Source: Uranotaenia lowii (Eukaryota; Arthropoda; Insecta; Diptera; Culicidae). Taken from it: a DNA stretch of 64,000 nucleotides. A program made the position numbers and the translations under genes. The DNA lies in assembly GCF_029784155.1 (NCBI RefSeq), contig NC_073693.1, forward strand, positions 23,038,002 through 23,102,001. The letters are read 5' to 3'. The notes under the pieces are model-generated. The model saw nothing but the letters and a program-made list of their open reading frames with translations. It ran no database searches and was not told the DNA's origin. Below are positions 34,801-44,749 of this stretch, piece after piece (position 1 is the first letter of the stretch; every line of letters begins with the position of its first letter).

Positions 34801-37800
34801 CTGGATGATTATGCTAGTTGATCATGGGGAGCATGCGACGGTCCAGGCACTCTCGGACGTAAACAACTCTATTTAACGGGTCCCAACTAGTGATGCTACA
34901 TTTGAATCGGTATTTTCGAACTCAGAAAAATCGTTTTTCGGTATGGTAATCCGAAAAATCGGTATGAAAATCGGTATTTTGGGGTGATTAAAAATTGATT
35001 TTCGGTAGTGATTCTGAAATCTTTTATTTATTTTTTTTTAATCAATGCCTTATAGAATCTTGTGTGCTTGTTTTTTTTTGTTTTTTATTAATACATTTTT
35101 GATTAGTTTTTAAGAGTGTTAGAAAGTTTTCTACCATATTTTCTTCCCTCTTATTTTTTTTTAAAAAAATTTGCAAACTTTGGATTGAGGCCTTTGACGT
35201 TAAAAAAGCGGTGTGTAATAACAAATTTCGAGGAATCACGTCTTTTAGTTGTTATTTTAGGCCGTTTTCCATACGTTTTTCAAAAATTTACATACAGATA
35301 TATGTAAAAAATTTCCACGAAAACTGAAGAAATCACCAAATATAGTTTTAAACATGAAAAACTGTTCCGTATTATTAACTCAAAATCTATCATTTTTGCG
35401 TTTCTTATATAAAAAATCGGAATGAAATCGGTATGTTTTGCCATAAATCGGTTTTCGGTACATACAGATTCTTGGTCGAAAATTTGCTCAAAAATCGGTA
35501 TAAATACCGATAAATCAGTAAATGTGGCATCGCTGGTCTGAACTAAAATTTTTATTTTTTTTCAAGGGCACAATACTCAAACACAAACGAGCTCAGAGAA
35601 TTATGAGAGTGTGCATGTTAGCTTTTCTTCTCCTCTTTTCGCCAGTATTTTTTTTATTTATATTTGCCCAGTTTTGCTCAAAATGCCGTCGAAACAAGAA
35701 GCGTTTCATAAGCGCGTTGTACAGTTCTATGAACTGTGAAAATCTCGGCAAAATGTAGGTACCTACAATTCAACATTTTGTAAGTTTAAATGAGTCGGTT
35801 TTCACTGTTTATCATGTTCTAAAATCCCCAACAACTACTCGCAAGCAAGGAAGTGGCAGACCAGCGAAAAATATGGACGCAAAAGGTCTTCGTTCTCGTT
35901 CTCGTGGAAAAAGGTTTGTTGAATGAAAAATAAACAATGATTATTTTAAATATTTTTCAAAAAGGGATCAAGTAGAAAAGCTTTTTAAAAGGTTTGCATA
36001 ACCATACACCGAAGATATGGCGGATACCGTTTAAGTCGATTTAAATGCTGCAATCAATCTTTTAAAACAAATCCAGTCTTTCAGATTGACAGAGGTCCTT
36101 CAATACAACTTTGAAACTAACTTGTGTTCGAAATAAGAAAAAAGAGTCACGTGCAAATTGTTCGAGTTATTTTTTAATGGGATCCAACCCGTAAAAAAAT
36201 TGTGTTTTGGCGCAAAAAAGTCTATGATTCCCCCAAAATATTCTGTGATGGTTTTCTTTGACGCTATTCATTTAAGTTTCATTGAAAATTCATCTTTATA
36301 AATTTTACTTGAGCAAAAACAATGAACCTTACTAATCTAATCATATTTTTCTAATCTAAACTTAGAAATCCGAAATTCATATCGACTTCAAAAATTAACA
36401 TTTTGGATACACGTTCAAAATTTGATAAATTTGAAAAATCTTTCTGTGACAAGAATTTGCTGAAAAATTCTGTGAAATTACAATTTTTTTTTTATTTCGG
36501 CAATTTTGATGGAAGCCCTCCTCCTTTGTTTCAAGTGAGAGCCCGGTGTTTTTTCTAAGAACAATGTCAAAAAAAATCGTCTCTGAAAATTTGCCACATT
36601 ATAGTAAGGAATATTTAAAGAAAGTAATGCCAAGGCAGCCCTGCTCTAGTATTGGTACAGACTGTGACGTCACAGTCACATAAATCTATTAATAAACTAG
36701 GAAATTTGCATTTTTGGTTGACTATTCGAATAATCTGCAGGAAATTTTCCACTTTGAAAACTTGATATTCAAGAAAGATTCTTGCTCTTCAAGATCGTTA
36801 CCAAAAAAGTAGCATTTTCGAATATTTTCTCTAAAAAATAGACCATTCAAAAAAATATTGGATTTTTCTCACTCAAATTTGCAAACTTTAAAATTAGTTT
36901 AAAATCTTGCATCAAGTCAGTGCAGTTACAATAAAGTAATCAAAACATAAATTTTTATACAAAACCACAGTCTTTTATTGGCATTTTAGTAAACTGAGTT
37001 AACAATCATTAATTGATGCTTATTGTTTTACATAAGAATTGTAAACGGTAAACCGGTTGGATACTTATTTAATTTTTGGCATTTCGGCGAGTTATGAAAA
37101 TTCAAGGTAGAATGTTTAGACAGAAAATGTAAGTATTATAGGTGGAAAGATCAAAGCTAGAGCGCTTTGGGTAGAAGAAATTGAATAGTTGGTGAAAATG
37201 TGATTAGGGCTTTTGTTTTGCGAACAGCTTTTGAACTACTTGCGTGATTCTTTGCCCCTCACTGTTTCAATGTTGATAGAAAGCGTTGAAGCGATCGCAT
37301 TCCTACCCACATTGAAACAAATTTTCTGTCTAAACATTCTACCTTGAATTTTCATAACTCGTCGAAATGTCAAAAATTAAATAAGAATATATCCCAGCGG
37401 CGATTGAAATAAGATAACAAAATTACTTGGCTTAATAAGGGGGGAAATAAGATAACAAACCGGTTGGATATAAATTATGACAATCAGTTGAACTGCCAGC
37501 TAGACCTTTTTAAAAGCTGAATTTTTCTATATTTTTGGGCTTTTTAGCTTCAAGGTTTGCATTCATTAATAAAATATGAAAACAAAATAACGCAATCCTC
37601 AAAAGGACCAAAAAAAAACTTCATAACATAGTGAAAAATAGGCCTTACAACACAATCAAAATGAAATTGGAATTCATTTTCGTTCTAAAACGTGGTTTTC
37701 ATCGAAATTTCTGCCATTCTGATATTAATTTTCAATACAATCGTTTTTGTGACGTCATAAAAAAAATCCAATATGGCTCTCGGCACTAACTTATTTGAAT

Positions 37801-38515
37801 ATGACTTGACATTATGGAGGAGGCTCTAGAGTTAGCCTTAAAATTAACTGGCAACATTGTGGCAAATTAACAAGAGATCGGTTATAAAGGTGTATTCTCT
37901 ATGATCATTTCTATCGGAGAACGTATCTGGCTTTGAGTTGGTAAGGGATAAATCATCCGCGAGGATGAAAATTCTGAAAAAAAAGAAAGTTTTATTATGA
38001 TTACTATATTATTTATTAAATTATTCAACAATATATTATTCAACAATACAATAACATTGTATATAACAATATACAATGAGGAAATAGAGGATACCGGCTG
38101 GTCAAAAAAACGAAATTGTGAAATATGAGATTCCACTGAGATTAGCAATTTTACTAACATTCATTTTTTTTTTATAATTTTGGAAATTCAATGGGCGATT
38201 TATTGTTGTGAATGAAGTGTCTAAAAAAATAAGTAAAATTAAGCAAAAACGTAAGTGGAAGTTAAGGAAAACTGCTTCAAACGACATTCTGTTTAAAGTA
38301 AACAAAAAAAATCAAACTAACTTAAATTTCTTACAGTGATCCCAACGTACGTTGGCTCAACGCTAGCGGTCCTCTACAAACTATTCGACAGCAACCCCTC
38401 GGACCGGGACGACGATGACGAGGCCGAGGTGGACCTGGAAACGGGTCGGAAACCGGTCAAATTCATCCTGGGCGATGAATTCGACGATTCCTGGATCAGC
38501 CGGAGCAACTATTGA
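28863..38515 (+). CDS. Small four-transmembrane protein, family copy 2 (three exons)
   Basis: Predicted exons are 28863-29031, 29097-29363 and 38337-38515, totalling 615 nt or 204 aa. Donors GTGAGT and GTAAGC and CAG acceptors give phase 1 at both junctions, as in copies 1 and 3. The N terminus MKRIFGGYIKAHGYAIA starts the first hydrophobic segment. Others lie near residues 77-100, 107-125 and 140-162. A hydrophilic loop (QVRPLDDYGDNESREQ) follows segment 1. The last exon ends in a strongly acidic tail (SDRDDDDEAEVDLETG) and SRSNY. The second intron is about 9 kb and holds a foldback element, several MITEs and transposase remnants, whereas intron 1 is only 65 bp. It is presumably an integral membrane protein. 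The family is unrecognised. Linking exon 2 to the distant exon 3 is inference from frame, phase and homology. Confidence 0.78.
29370..30960. other. Start of the large copy 2 intron
   Basis: This is AT-rich intron with a short GACA microsatellite near 29477-29490. I see no supported exon. The open frame 30208-30456 has no domain. Confidence 0.4.
30961..32847 (+). mobile_element. Foldback-type element with about 380-bp inverted arms
   Basis: The left arm (30961 to about 31355) and right arm (about 32460-32847) are imperfect inverted copies across their length. Shared words include AAAGCCGGACTC, CCTCATGCATTTTC, CTCTGTTCTGCGCAATGAG, TAGCAAGCC, AAACAAACCGAAAAAATTT, CATAAACTACCAACTTG and AAAAATATTTTTCACAAAA. 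A unique core of about 1.1 kb lies between and encodes nothing recognisable. No target duplication could be set. Arms this long are typical of foldback or large-TIR elements. It lies in the copy 2 intron, so the pre-mRNA could form a very long hairpin. Confidence 0.85.
32985..33290 (+). repeat. Degenerate GATCAG minisatellite
   Basis: GGATCAGGA and ATCAGGATCAGG words recur with a roughly six-base period and irregular spacing over 300 bp, within the copy 2 intron. Confidence 0.65.
33300..33760 (+). repeat. Dispersed repeat, single-unit version of the one at 52240-52870
   Basis: Shared landmarks in order are CTTACCCGGTATGACGGATT with GGCTTAATAATATC, then GGAATATGATTGTTTTGCAT with CACGC, TTTCATC, and CCCCTAAATGTATGCAGCA. 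At 52 kb the block from the GATTGTTTTGCAT word to the CCCCTAAATGTATGCA word is present three times in tandem; here it is present once. Confidence 0.7.
33761..34332. other. Intronic AT-rich stretch of copy 2
   Basis: No supported feature. TCTCTGAAAAATTGTCACAT near 34271 recurs in similar form near 36571, so a dispersed repeat end may be present. Confidence 0.35.
34333..34391. repeat. Perfect 26-bp hairpin with 7-nt loop
   Basis: Arm 34333-34358 (AAATCGTGCTTAGACACAGA, then CCCTTG) and arm 34366-34391 are exact reverse complements around the loop AGACCTC. Pairing stops cleanly on the outer side. It lies in the large intron of copy 2. Confidence 0.9.
34480..34880 (-). pseudogene. Degenerate ITmD37E-like transposase, C-terminal fragment
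   Basis: This segment is collinear with 5400-5780 (shared GTAGGCCAGTGAT, ACATGTTTTCTC, CAGTACTGG(A/G)TGAT, CCAGGCACTC and GTAAAC words). Its minus-strand translation includes NVHIVPKEM and a later RPIKTF-like piece, corresponding to the block around the last catalytic residue. Several stops and shifts are present. The hAT-like MITE at 34889 sits at its upstream side. Confidence 0.7.
34889..35535 (+). mobile_element. hAT-like MITE, 'AATCGGTA' family
   Basis: The left end TAGTGATGCTACATTT and the right end, read inward as CAGCGATGCCACATTT, match at 13 of 16 positions. Flanking octamers GTCCCAAC (34881-34888) and GTCTGAAC (35536-35543) agree at six of eight, consistent with an aged 8-bp duplication. 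AATCGGTA-type words are reiterated near both ends on the same strand, more than ten in total. It is 647 bp and non-coding. Confidence 0.82.
35683..35943 (+). pseudogene. Degenerate DD37E transposase, N-terminal HTH fragment
   Basis: The plus strand opens with MPSKQEAFHKRVVQFYE, stops, and after a frame change continues VPTIQHFV, then FTVYHVLKSPTTTRKQGSG and RPAKNMDAKG. This matches the N-terminal DNA-binding part of mariner/DD37E transposases (helix-turn-helix followed by a GSGRP-like linker). It is opposite in orientation to the C-terminal fragment at 34480-34880, so the two are separate copies or one is inverted. Confidence 0.72.
36200..36513 (-). mobile_element. Degenerate hAT-like MITE, 'CACAGAA' family
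   Basis: Read on the minus strand, TTGCCGAAAT-like start, TTTCACAGAATTTTTCAGCA, CTTGTCACAGAAAGA, then ATGATTAGATTAGTAA and CCATCACAGAATATTTTGGG follow the order of the element at 6733-7119. The ends are eroded and no target duplication is left. Confidence 0.65.
36514..37064. other. Intronic stretch of copy 2
   Basis: No supported gene. A GTCTCTGAAAATTTGCCACA word near 36570 is shared with 34270. Confidence 0.35.
37065..37384 (+). mobile_element. MITE with about 62-bp inverted ends
   Basis: 37065-37128 and 37321-37384 are near-perfect reverse complements (TTATTTAATTTTTGGCATTT, CGRCGAGTTATGAAAATTCA, AGGTAGAATGTTTAGACAGA). The core is about 190 bp. The 13-mer AACCGGTTGGATA occurs just before the left arm (37051-37063) and again at about 37459, outside the right arm, suggesting a duplicated flank. 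It is non-coding. Confidence 0.88.
37470..38336. other. End of the large copy 2 intron
   Basis: No supported feature apart from an AT-rich quasi-palindromic cluster (ATATTATTCAACAATA-type words) near 38005-38080 and the acceptor TTTCTTACAG for exon 3. Confidence 0.4.
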
Positions 38516-38563
38516 TTGTTTGCTAGTTTAAGTTATTTATAGGTTATCTCTGAACAAGAAAGT

Positions 38564-38569
38564 ATTAAA
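38564..38569 (+). promoter_or_regulatory. Possible polyadenylation signal of copy 2
   Basis: ATTAAA lies 49 nt after the copy 2 stop codon, a plausible position for a short 3' untranslated region. Confidence 0.4.
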
Positions 38570-39044
38570 TATGAAGGAATGGGGGACTCACCACACACGT
38601 GTGTCAATGTGTTTCCAAGTTCGATTCAAAACATGGTCCGGTTTGTTGATAAACAAATTTTCAAATTAAACGAAAATGGTGCCTGTCTATTGATGAGCGA
38701 GAGCTTGTTTCTTTCTTTCTGTGGAATAGGAAGGGAACGTCTCTGGTTCACTGGAAGCTGGCGTAATCAATGATCATGAATGAGAAGGATGATCTTTTTG
38801 GCGTCTGACGTATGAAGGTATGTGCTTTGGAATAGGTTCAAGACGATGATCCCCTTCAACGAAACGAAATGCGATGAAGTCATTATCAGTTGGCTTCAAG
38901 ACGTGCTTCGCGGGCATAATCACTTTATTTAAAGAGAAATTATTCGTTGTGGAAAATGAACTCTCGGATGAATTTTCCAATAGCTGCTGATAAGGAAAAA
39001 CGAGCTGCTGCTATGCGATTTGAGATCAATTCGAGTTAGTTTAG
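38570..39044. other. Intergenic spacer between copies 2 and 3
   Basis: About 475 bp; the promoter of copy 3 is presumably here. Open frames at 38579-38773 and 38774-38980 have no domain. Confidence 0.4.
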
Positions 39045-39050
39045 TCAGTT
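39045..39050 (+). promoter_or_regulatory. Initiator-like TCAGTT upstream of copy 3
   Basis: TCAGTT within TTTAGTCAGTTGG matches the insect initiator consensus. It lies 24 nt upstream of the predicted ATG, which would give a very short leader. Copy 2 has the same hexamer. Confidence 0.4.
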
Positions 39051-39070
39051 GGTTCGATGACAAAACAATC

Positions 39071-39678
39071 ATGGAGGTGAAATTTGTAAAATTTATATTA
39101 TTTCATGGGTTTTTGATCTTTTGTGCGGCATTGTTGCTGGCCTTTCGAGAGACTTGGACCCTCATAGAGCAAGCGATCTACTCGGAACAGAGCCGATGGT
39201 TCTACACTGAAGGTATTTCCCAACTTAATCATCCTGGGTTTTTCTCAGAATATAAAAATAGGATTGTCCTATTTTTTAGATGAGCCGATTAGGATGTTCC
39301 TCGCAGTTCGATGGGCTATGGCGGTTCTGTGGCTTCTAGCTTTGGCCCTGATGTACGTGGCTATGATTTGGGAAGAACAGAATTTCCTGCATCCGGCCAA
39401 GACTCTTTTTGCAGTTGAAGTTTTGAACATATGTGGCCAGGACCTGTTGCATACCTACAGGGGAAATCAGCTCGATCGATTCATTTACAGTGGTCAGGAT
39501 TTGCTGTTGTTTTGCGGTGGGTTATGGCGTGAATGTGTTCAATCGATTGAACTTTTAGGTAAACACACTTTTTTTTTCAGGAGTCGTTTGGTATGTGCTG
39601 TATACTTTCAACATTATGGGTGAGCTGTTTAAGCTGCGTAAACAGGAACTTCCTACCAAACGACCTTTGTTTATATGA
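39071..39678 (+). CDS. Small four-transmembrane protein, family copy 3 (three exons)
   Basis: Predicted exons are 39071-39212, 39280-39516 and 39581-39678, totalling 477 nt or 158 aa. Introns of 67 and 64 bp have GTATTT and GTGGGT donors and TTTTTTAG and TTTTTTTTTCAG acceptors, both phase 1. The N terminus MEVKFVKFILFHGFLIF carries the His-Gly motif of copies 1 and 2 at the same place. Hydrophobic segments lie near residues 5-26, 52-76, 82-98 and 122-145. The protein ends in a basic tail (KLRKQELPTKRPLFI), unlike the acidic end of copy 2. The gene is compact and lies 0.55 kb after copy 2 on the same strand. It is presumably an integral membrane protein; function unknown. Confidence 0.82.
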
Positions 39679-39791
39679 GTTACTTAAAAGATTTGGGAGA
39701 AAAAAATTAATGCGATCTTCAATTAGATAATCCATAAATGTTTAAAATTTGTAAGTGGTGTTTGATGAATCGATTAAACAAGCTGTAGTTA

Positions 39792-39797
39792 AATAAA
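39792..39797 (+). promoter_or_regulatory. Polyadenylation signal of copy 3
   Basis: A canonical AATAAA lies 114 nt after the copy 3 stop codon and only about 50 bp before the 9-bp satellite begins. Confidence 0.5.
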
Positions 39798-39848
39798 ATA
39801 GTGCAAATACAGTCATATATCTTTTATTTTCCTCGAGAAACACAAAAT

Positions 39849-41255
39849 ATGACAAAAATGCCAAAATTGACAAAAATGACAAAATGACAAAATTTAAAAA
39901 AAAAACAAAAATAACAAAAATTATAAAAATTACAAAAATAACAAAAATTACAAAAATTACAAAAATTACAAAAACTACAAAAATAACAAAAATTACAAAA
40001 ATTACAAAAATTACAAAAAATTACAAAAATTACAAAAATTACAAAAATTACAAAAATTACAAAAATTACAAAAATTACAAAAATTACAAAAATTACAAAA
40101 ATTACAAAAATTACAAAAATTACAAAAATTACAAAAATTACAAAAATAACAAAAATTACAAAAATAGCAAAAATAAAAAAAATTACAAAAATTACAAAAA
40201 TTACAAAAACTACAAAAACTACAAAAAATAACAAAAATGACAAAAATGACAAAAATGACAAAAATGACAAAAATGACAAAAATGACAAAAATGACAAAAA
40301 TGACAAAAATGACAAAAATGACAAAAATGACAAAAATGACAAAAATGACAAAAATGACAAAAATGACAAAAATGACAAAAATGACAAAAATGACAAAAAT
40401 GACAAAAATGACAAAAATGACAAAAATGACAAAAATGACAAAAATGACAAAAATGACAAAAATGACAAAAATGACAAAAATGACAAAAATGACAAAAATG
40501 ACAAAAATGACAAAAATGACAAAAATGACAAAAATGACAAAAATGACAAAAATGACAAAAATGACAAAAATGACAAAAATGACAAAAATGACAAAAATGA
40601 CAAAAATGACAAAAATGACAAAAATGACAAAAATGACAAAAATGACAAAAATGACAAAAATGACAAAAATGACAAAAATGACAAAAATGACAAAAATGAC
40701 AAAAATTACAAAAATTACAAAATTACAAAAATTACAAAAATTACAAAAATTACAAAAATTACAAAAATTACAAAAATTACAAAAATTACAAAAATTACAA
40801 AAATTACAAAAATTACAAAAATTACAAAAATGACAAAAAAGACAAAAATTACAAAAATTACAAAAATTACAAAAATTACAAAAATTACAAAAATTACAAA
40901 AATTACAAAAATTACAAAAATTACAAAAATTACAAAAATTACAAAAATTACAAAAATTACAAAAATTACAAAAATTAAAAAAATTACAAAAATGACAAAA
41001 ATGACAAAAATGACAAAAATGACAAAAATGACAAAAATGACAAAAATGACAAAAATGACAAAAATGACAAAAATGACAAAAATGACAAAAATGACAAAAA
41101 TGACAAAAATGACAAAAATGACAAAAATGACAAAAATGACAAAAATGACAAAAATGACAAAAATGACAAAAATGACACAAATGACAAAAACGACAAAAAT
41201 GACAAAAATGATAAAAAAGACAAAAATGACAAAAAAATAAAAAAAAACTTAGAAA
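39849..41255 (+). repeat. 9-bp satellite, block C: alternating TTACAAAAA and TGACAAAAA
   Basis: About 1.4 kb of 9-bp units in homogeneous sub-blocks: TTACAAAAA at about 39885-40232, TGACAAAAA at about 40233-40700, TTACAAAAA at about 40702-40985 and TGACAAAAA at about 40990-41255. The first 35 bp are mixed. Long open frames (repeating Met-Thr-Lys, Ser-Phe-Leu, Ile-Phe-Val) are artefacts of the period. It starts about 170 bp after the stop codon of copy 3. Confidence 0.95.
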
Positions 41256-41271
41256 AATGACAAAAATGACC

Positions 41272-42246
41272 CAATTGTCAAAATTGTCTAAATTGTCAAT
41301 ATTGTCAAAATCGTCAAAATTGTCAAAATTGTCAAAATTGTCAAAATTGTTAAAATTGTCAAAATTGTCAAAATTGTCAAAATTGTCAAAATTGTCAAAA
41401 TTGTCAAAATTGTCAAAATTGTCAAAATTGTCAAAATTGTCAAAATTGTCAAAATTGTCAAAATTGTCAAAATTGTCAAAATTGTCAAAATTGTCAAAAT
41501 TGTCAAAATTGTCAAAATTGTCAAAATTGTCAAAATTGTCAAAATTGTCAAAATTGTCAAAATTGTCAAAATTGTCAAAATTGTCAAAATTGTCAAAATT
41601 GTCAAAATTGTCAAAATTGTCAAAATTGTCAAAATTGTCAAAATTGTCAAAATTGTCAAAATTGTCAAAATTGTCAAAATTGTCAAAATTGTCAAAATTG
41701 TCAAAATTGTCAAAATTGTCAAAATTGTCAAAATTGTCAAAATTGTCAAAATTGTCAAAATTGTCAAAATTGTCAAAATTGTCAAAATTGTCAAAATTGT
41801 CAAAATGGTCAAAATTGTCAAAATTGTCAAAATTGTCAAAATTGTCAAAATTGTCAAAATTGTCAAAATTGTCAAAATTGTCAAAATTGTCAAAATTGTC
41901 AAAATTGTCAAAATTGTCAAAATTGTCAAAATTGTCAAAATTGTCAAAATTGTCAAAATTGTCAAAATTGTCAAAATTGTCAAAATTGTCAAAATTGTCA
42001 AAATTGTCAAAATTGTCAAAATTGTCAATATTACCAAAACTGTCAAAACTGTCAAAATTGTCAAAATTGTCAAAATTGTCAAAATTGTCAAAATTGTCAA
42101 AATTGTCAAAATTGTCAAAATTGTCAAAATTGTCAAAATTGTCAAAATTGTCAAAATTGTCAAAATTGTCAAAATTGTCAAAATTGTCAAAATTGTCAAA
42201 ATTGTCAAAATTGTCAAAATTGTCAAAATTGTCAAAATTGTCAAAA
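41272..42246 (+). repeat. 9-bp satellite (TTGTCAAAA)n, block D
   Basis: About 975 bp of nearly pure TTGTCAAAA follows block C after a short irregular junction (AAAAAACTTAGAAAAATGAC). A variant cluster (CAATATTACCAAAACTGTC) lies near 42025. It is the same unit and orientation as block A. Confidence 0.95.
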
Positions 42247-42360
42247 GCTTTGGGATATTTTGCAATTGAAGTTTTTTTTACTCTAACTTTCGAAAAAAAA
42301 AAGTCTCAGGTTTGTTTTATGTAGATTAAAAAATGATAATTTTTTTTTTTTGTTTCGATT

Positions 42361-42535
42361 ATAGTCGTTTTACCATTTGTATGGCATTCGCGACTTTATC
42401 AACGTTACAGTTGGCGGATCGTTATGGAAAAACTTATCCGGTACAACTGTGTTCGATGTTTACTCTTGGGCTCGAACTCGCGGACATCGGCTCAGGAGAC
42501 AACAGACTTGCCAACTGAGCTATATCACAAGCCCC
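42361..42535 (-). repeat. tRNA-derived SINE with intact A and B boxes
   Basis: On the minus strand the head reads GGGGCTTGTGATATAGCTCA, then TTGGCAAGTCTGTTGTCTCC, and reaches the B box GAGTTCGAGCCC. The A box is TAGCTCAGTTGG. An A-rich tail follows near 42352. The copy at 915-1545 shows the same head and body. The inverted words ATGATAATTTTT (42333) and AAAAATTATCAT (42549-42560) flank it. Confidence 0.75.
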
Positions 42536-42560
42536 AAAAAAAAAAAAAAAAAATTATCAT

Positions 42561-43179
42561 GGATTTCCTTGGTTTCATTCAAATTTTCACATGGATATGT
42601 TTATCGTGATTATTAAACTTACTTCGAATCTGAATTTTTAATTTCAATTGAGGATTTGAATCTTGGCTTTTGATCATCAGTTCGAAATCAGAATTCCGAA
42701 TCTGAAAACGACTTTTCAATCTTATTTCCAGATAATGATTTCTTTAAATGAACCAAAATGCGAAATTTGTATCGGAACCCTCAACAAGCATTCTTTTATT
42801 TGACTTCTGAATTTTCGGCTTCTAATATGAATTTTTGCTTCAGTTTTTTATTTGAAATTTAATTTTGTAAACCTATGTAAATGAAAACTGCGAATTGTGA
42901 AACTGTTTTAGGTTTTTCAATTCAGGATTACCATTATGAAACTTTTTTAAGTTCCAAATCAACGAAAGAATTAAAAGTTGTAATGTTGTAGTAGTTCTCA
43001 TTTAATTGTTTCACATTCCGAAAGATGAGTTTCGAATTTGGAAAATGCATCTAGTTGAGGTTTAAAATACAAAACGAATCTTGATCCAATGATGATCCTA
43101 ACTGGATTTCAAGAGCAAAACACTAAATAAAAAATGGGAAATCTGATCACAGACATCGAATTTTAATGTTAATAAGAAA
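42561..43179. other. Gene-free AT-rich stretch
   Basis: No supported feature. Confidence 0.4.
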
Positions 43180-43517
43180 TCACAAAATCCGGAACTATTA
43201 TAAACTATTCTTTTAAGATATTTTCCACCAATATTTGGGCCATGCAATTTCGGGCTATTTTCCCCAAAGCCGCTAATATTCACCAATATCCAAATTATTA
43301 GATAAAAATCATGAGAAAAAGCACTCGAAAAACTTTTTTTCCAAAACACATCAGTCAATTTGAAATTACACTTTAAGTTTCCAAAAAATCGTTCATGTTA
43401 ATTTAGCTCAAAAAATTGGGACGCAAAATACATTATTCTAATGAATCATGTCAAATTTTCGTTTAATTTTGCAAGTTATGTGAACAAAATCCTGCAACAT
43501 CTGGGCGATCTGGCAAG
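43180..43517 (+). mobile_element. Degenerate MITE, 'CCGGGCA' family
   Basis: It follows the order of the element at 22986-23476: GGGCCATGCAATTTCGGGC, then a middle with ACACATCAGTCAATTTG, then GGGCGATCTGGCAAGC at the right end. The left end and target duplication are lost. Confidence 0.6.
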
Positions 43518-43760
43518 CATATTGAAATTCGATATTCGGGAATGAATTTCAATCAACAAGTGAGAAATTTTTCGAAAAACTGTACTAAAATTGTGGACCT
43601 GGAATAAGATTTCGAAATTTTGGCTTTAGTTTTGGGTCGAGATTGTTATTCTTGAATCATTTTAGTCGTTCATCAAAATTCTATTATGAATTTTAAATTT
43701 TGTGTTTAGAGAAGAACATTTTGCTTTGAATTTTCGAACCTTAAAGACCCCCCCCCCCCC
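43518..43760 (+). repeat. Dispersed repeat, uninterrupted relative of the 50.2/54.6-kb flanks
   Basis: AATTCGATATTCGGGA, then CTGTACTAAAATTGTGGACC and TGGAATAAGATTTCGAAATT, then TTTTGGCTTTAG parallel the sequence left of 50338 and right of 54609. It therefore represents the empty site of the large element there. A run of 13 C residues lies at 43748-43760. Confidence 0.65.
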
Positions 43761-44749
43761 TTTCTTACGGCCATGCACTCTTCGACATATTTGGATGTCA
43801 AACAAATTAAAGTTTCCCTCAGTGAATCTAGAAAATATCATGACTTTTTCTATTGATTTTTCTTTAAGCTGTGGATTTTTTCTTCTTCAAAGATTTATAT
43901 TTCAAATATATTTCAAACTTTGAACAGGATGATATTGAGTAAGTTGAATATCTCCTACGTGCCTTCGAAAACTTCTTTGTCCATTGCTGGGAGATCGAAT
44001 ACCTCTTCATAAGGTTTTTTTTTGTGTTTTTCAACTTTCTAGCCATTCCTTTGTTCCGTTTAGGTAGTCAATTATCTTCTTCAGCTCTTTCAAGCATCTT
44101 ATTATCAGCTTCTTATCTGGATTCGGCAACACTTCAACCCAGGCTTAGTTCCTACCTTAAACTAAAAAATAAACGTCAAATTTATTCAAACTAGCAAAAT
44201 CGCCTAATGTGGATTTCAGTAGTGAACCCCGTTCAGGTCTACCCTAGGTGACCCCATAATTTATTTCCGGGATTTTCATCCGTAAAATCAGACGAGCTCA
44301 TGCACTTAGGGATGCCACACGAGCTACTGTGAACATAAACAGCTGAAAAAATATTTTAAATTTACTGAATCAAAGCAATCAAAAAATTCCTCAATCGAAA
44401 ACGCTATCTAAGAGAGAATCTATAAGAGAATCTTTCGATTGCTTTGATTCGGTAGAATTATTCAACTAAGTAGGCTCACAACGCCTATTAGAGTTAATAA
44501 ATTTGAAACTAGTACAACGCTCGTTGACGGGAATCACTGAACAAGCGTAATCAGTGAGACGTATGTTTCCAATTTTTTTCATAACAAATTTGAAGCAGCG
44601 GATCTTCCATTAGCATACCAAAGTGTCAGCAGGAGCATAAAGTTTGCAACGAGTTCAAAATCAGTTGGTTCAGTCTAGAGAAAGTTTCATCTTTACAATC
44701 TAATAAATTCTTTTTTTTTCTAGCATATCTGTGTCAGTACTATACTGAG
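43761..44749. other. Upstream flank of the BEL/Pao gag frame
   Basis: No long terminal repeat pair or primer-binding site could be recognised. A 13-bp inverted word (GAATCAAAGCAAT and ATTGCTTTGATTC) lies near 44369 and 44439. Confidence 0.35.

Noticed and set aside
40010..42246. Blocks C and D as assembly filler or vector
   Set aside because: They contain consistent variant units, sub-block structure and natural flanks; collapse or expansion of length is possible, but artificial sequence is unlikely.
42463..42535. Genuine tRNA gene
   Set aside because: A and B boxes are present, but the arms do not pair into a cloverleaf, the second copy has lost its B box, and a SINE body and A-rich tail follow.
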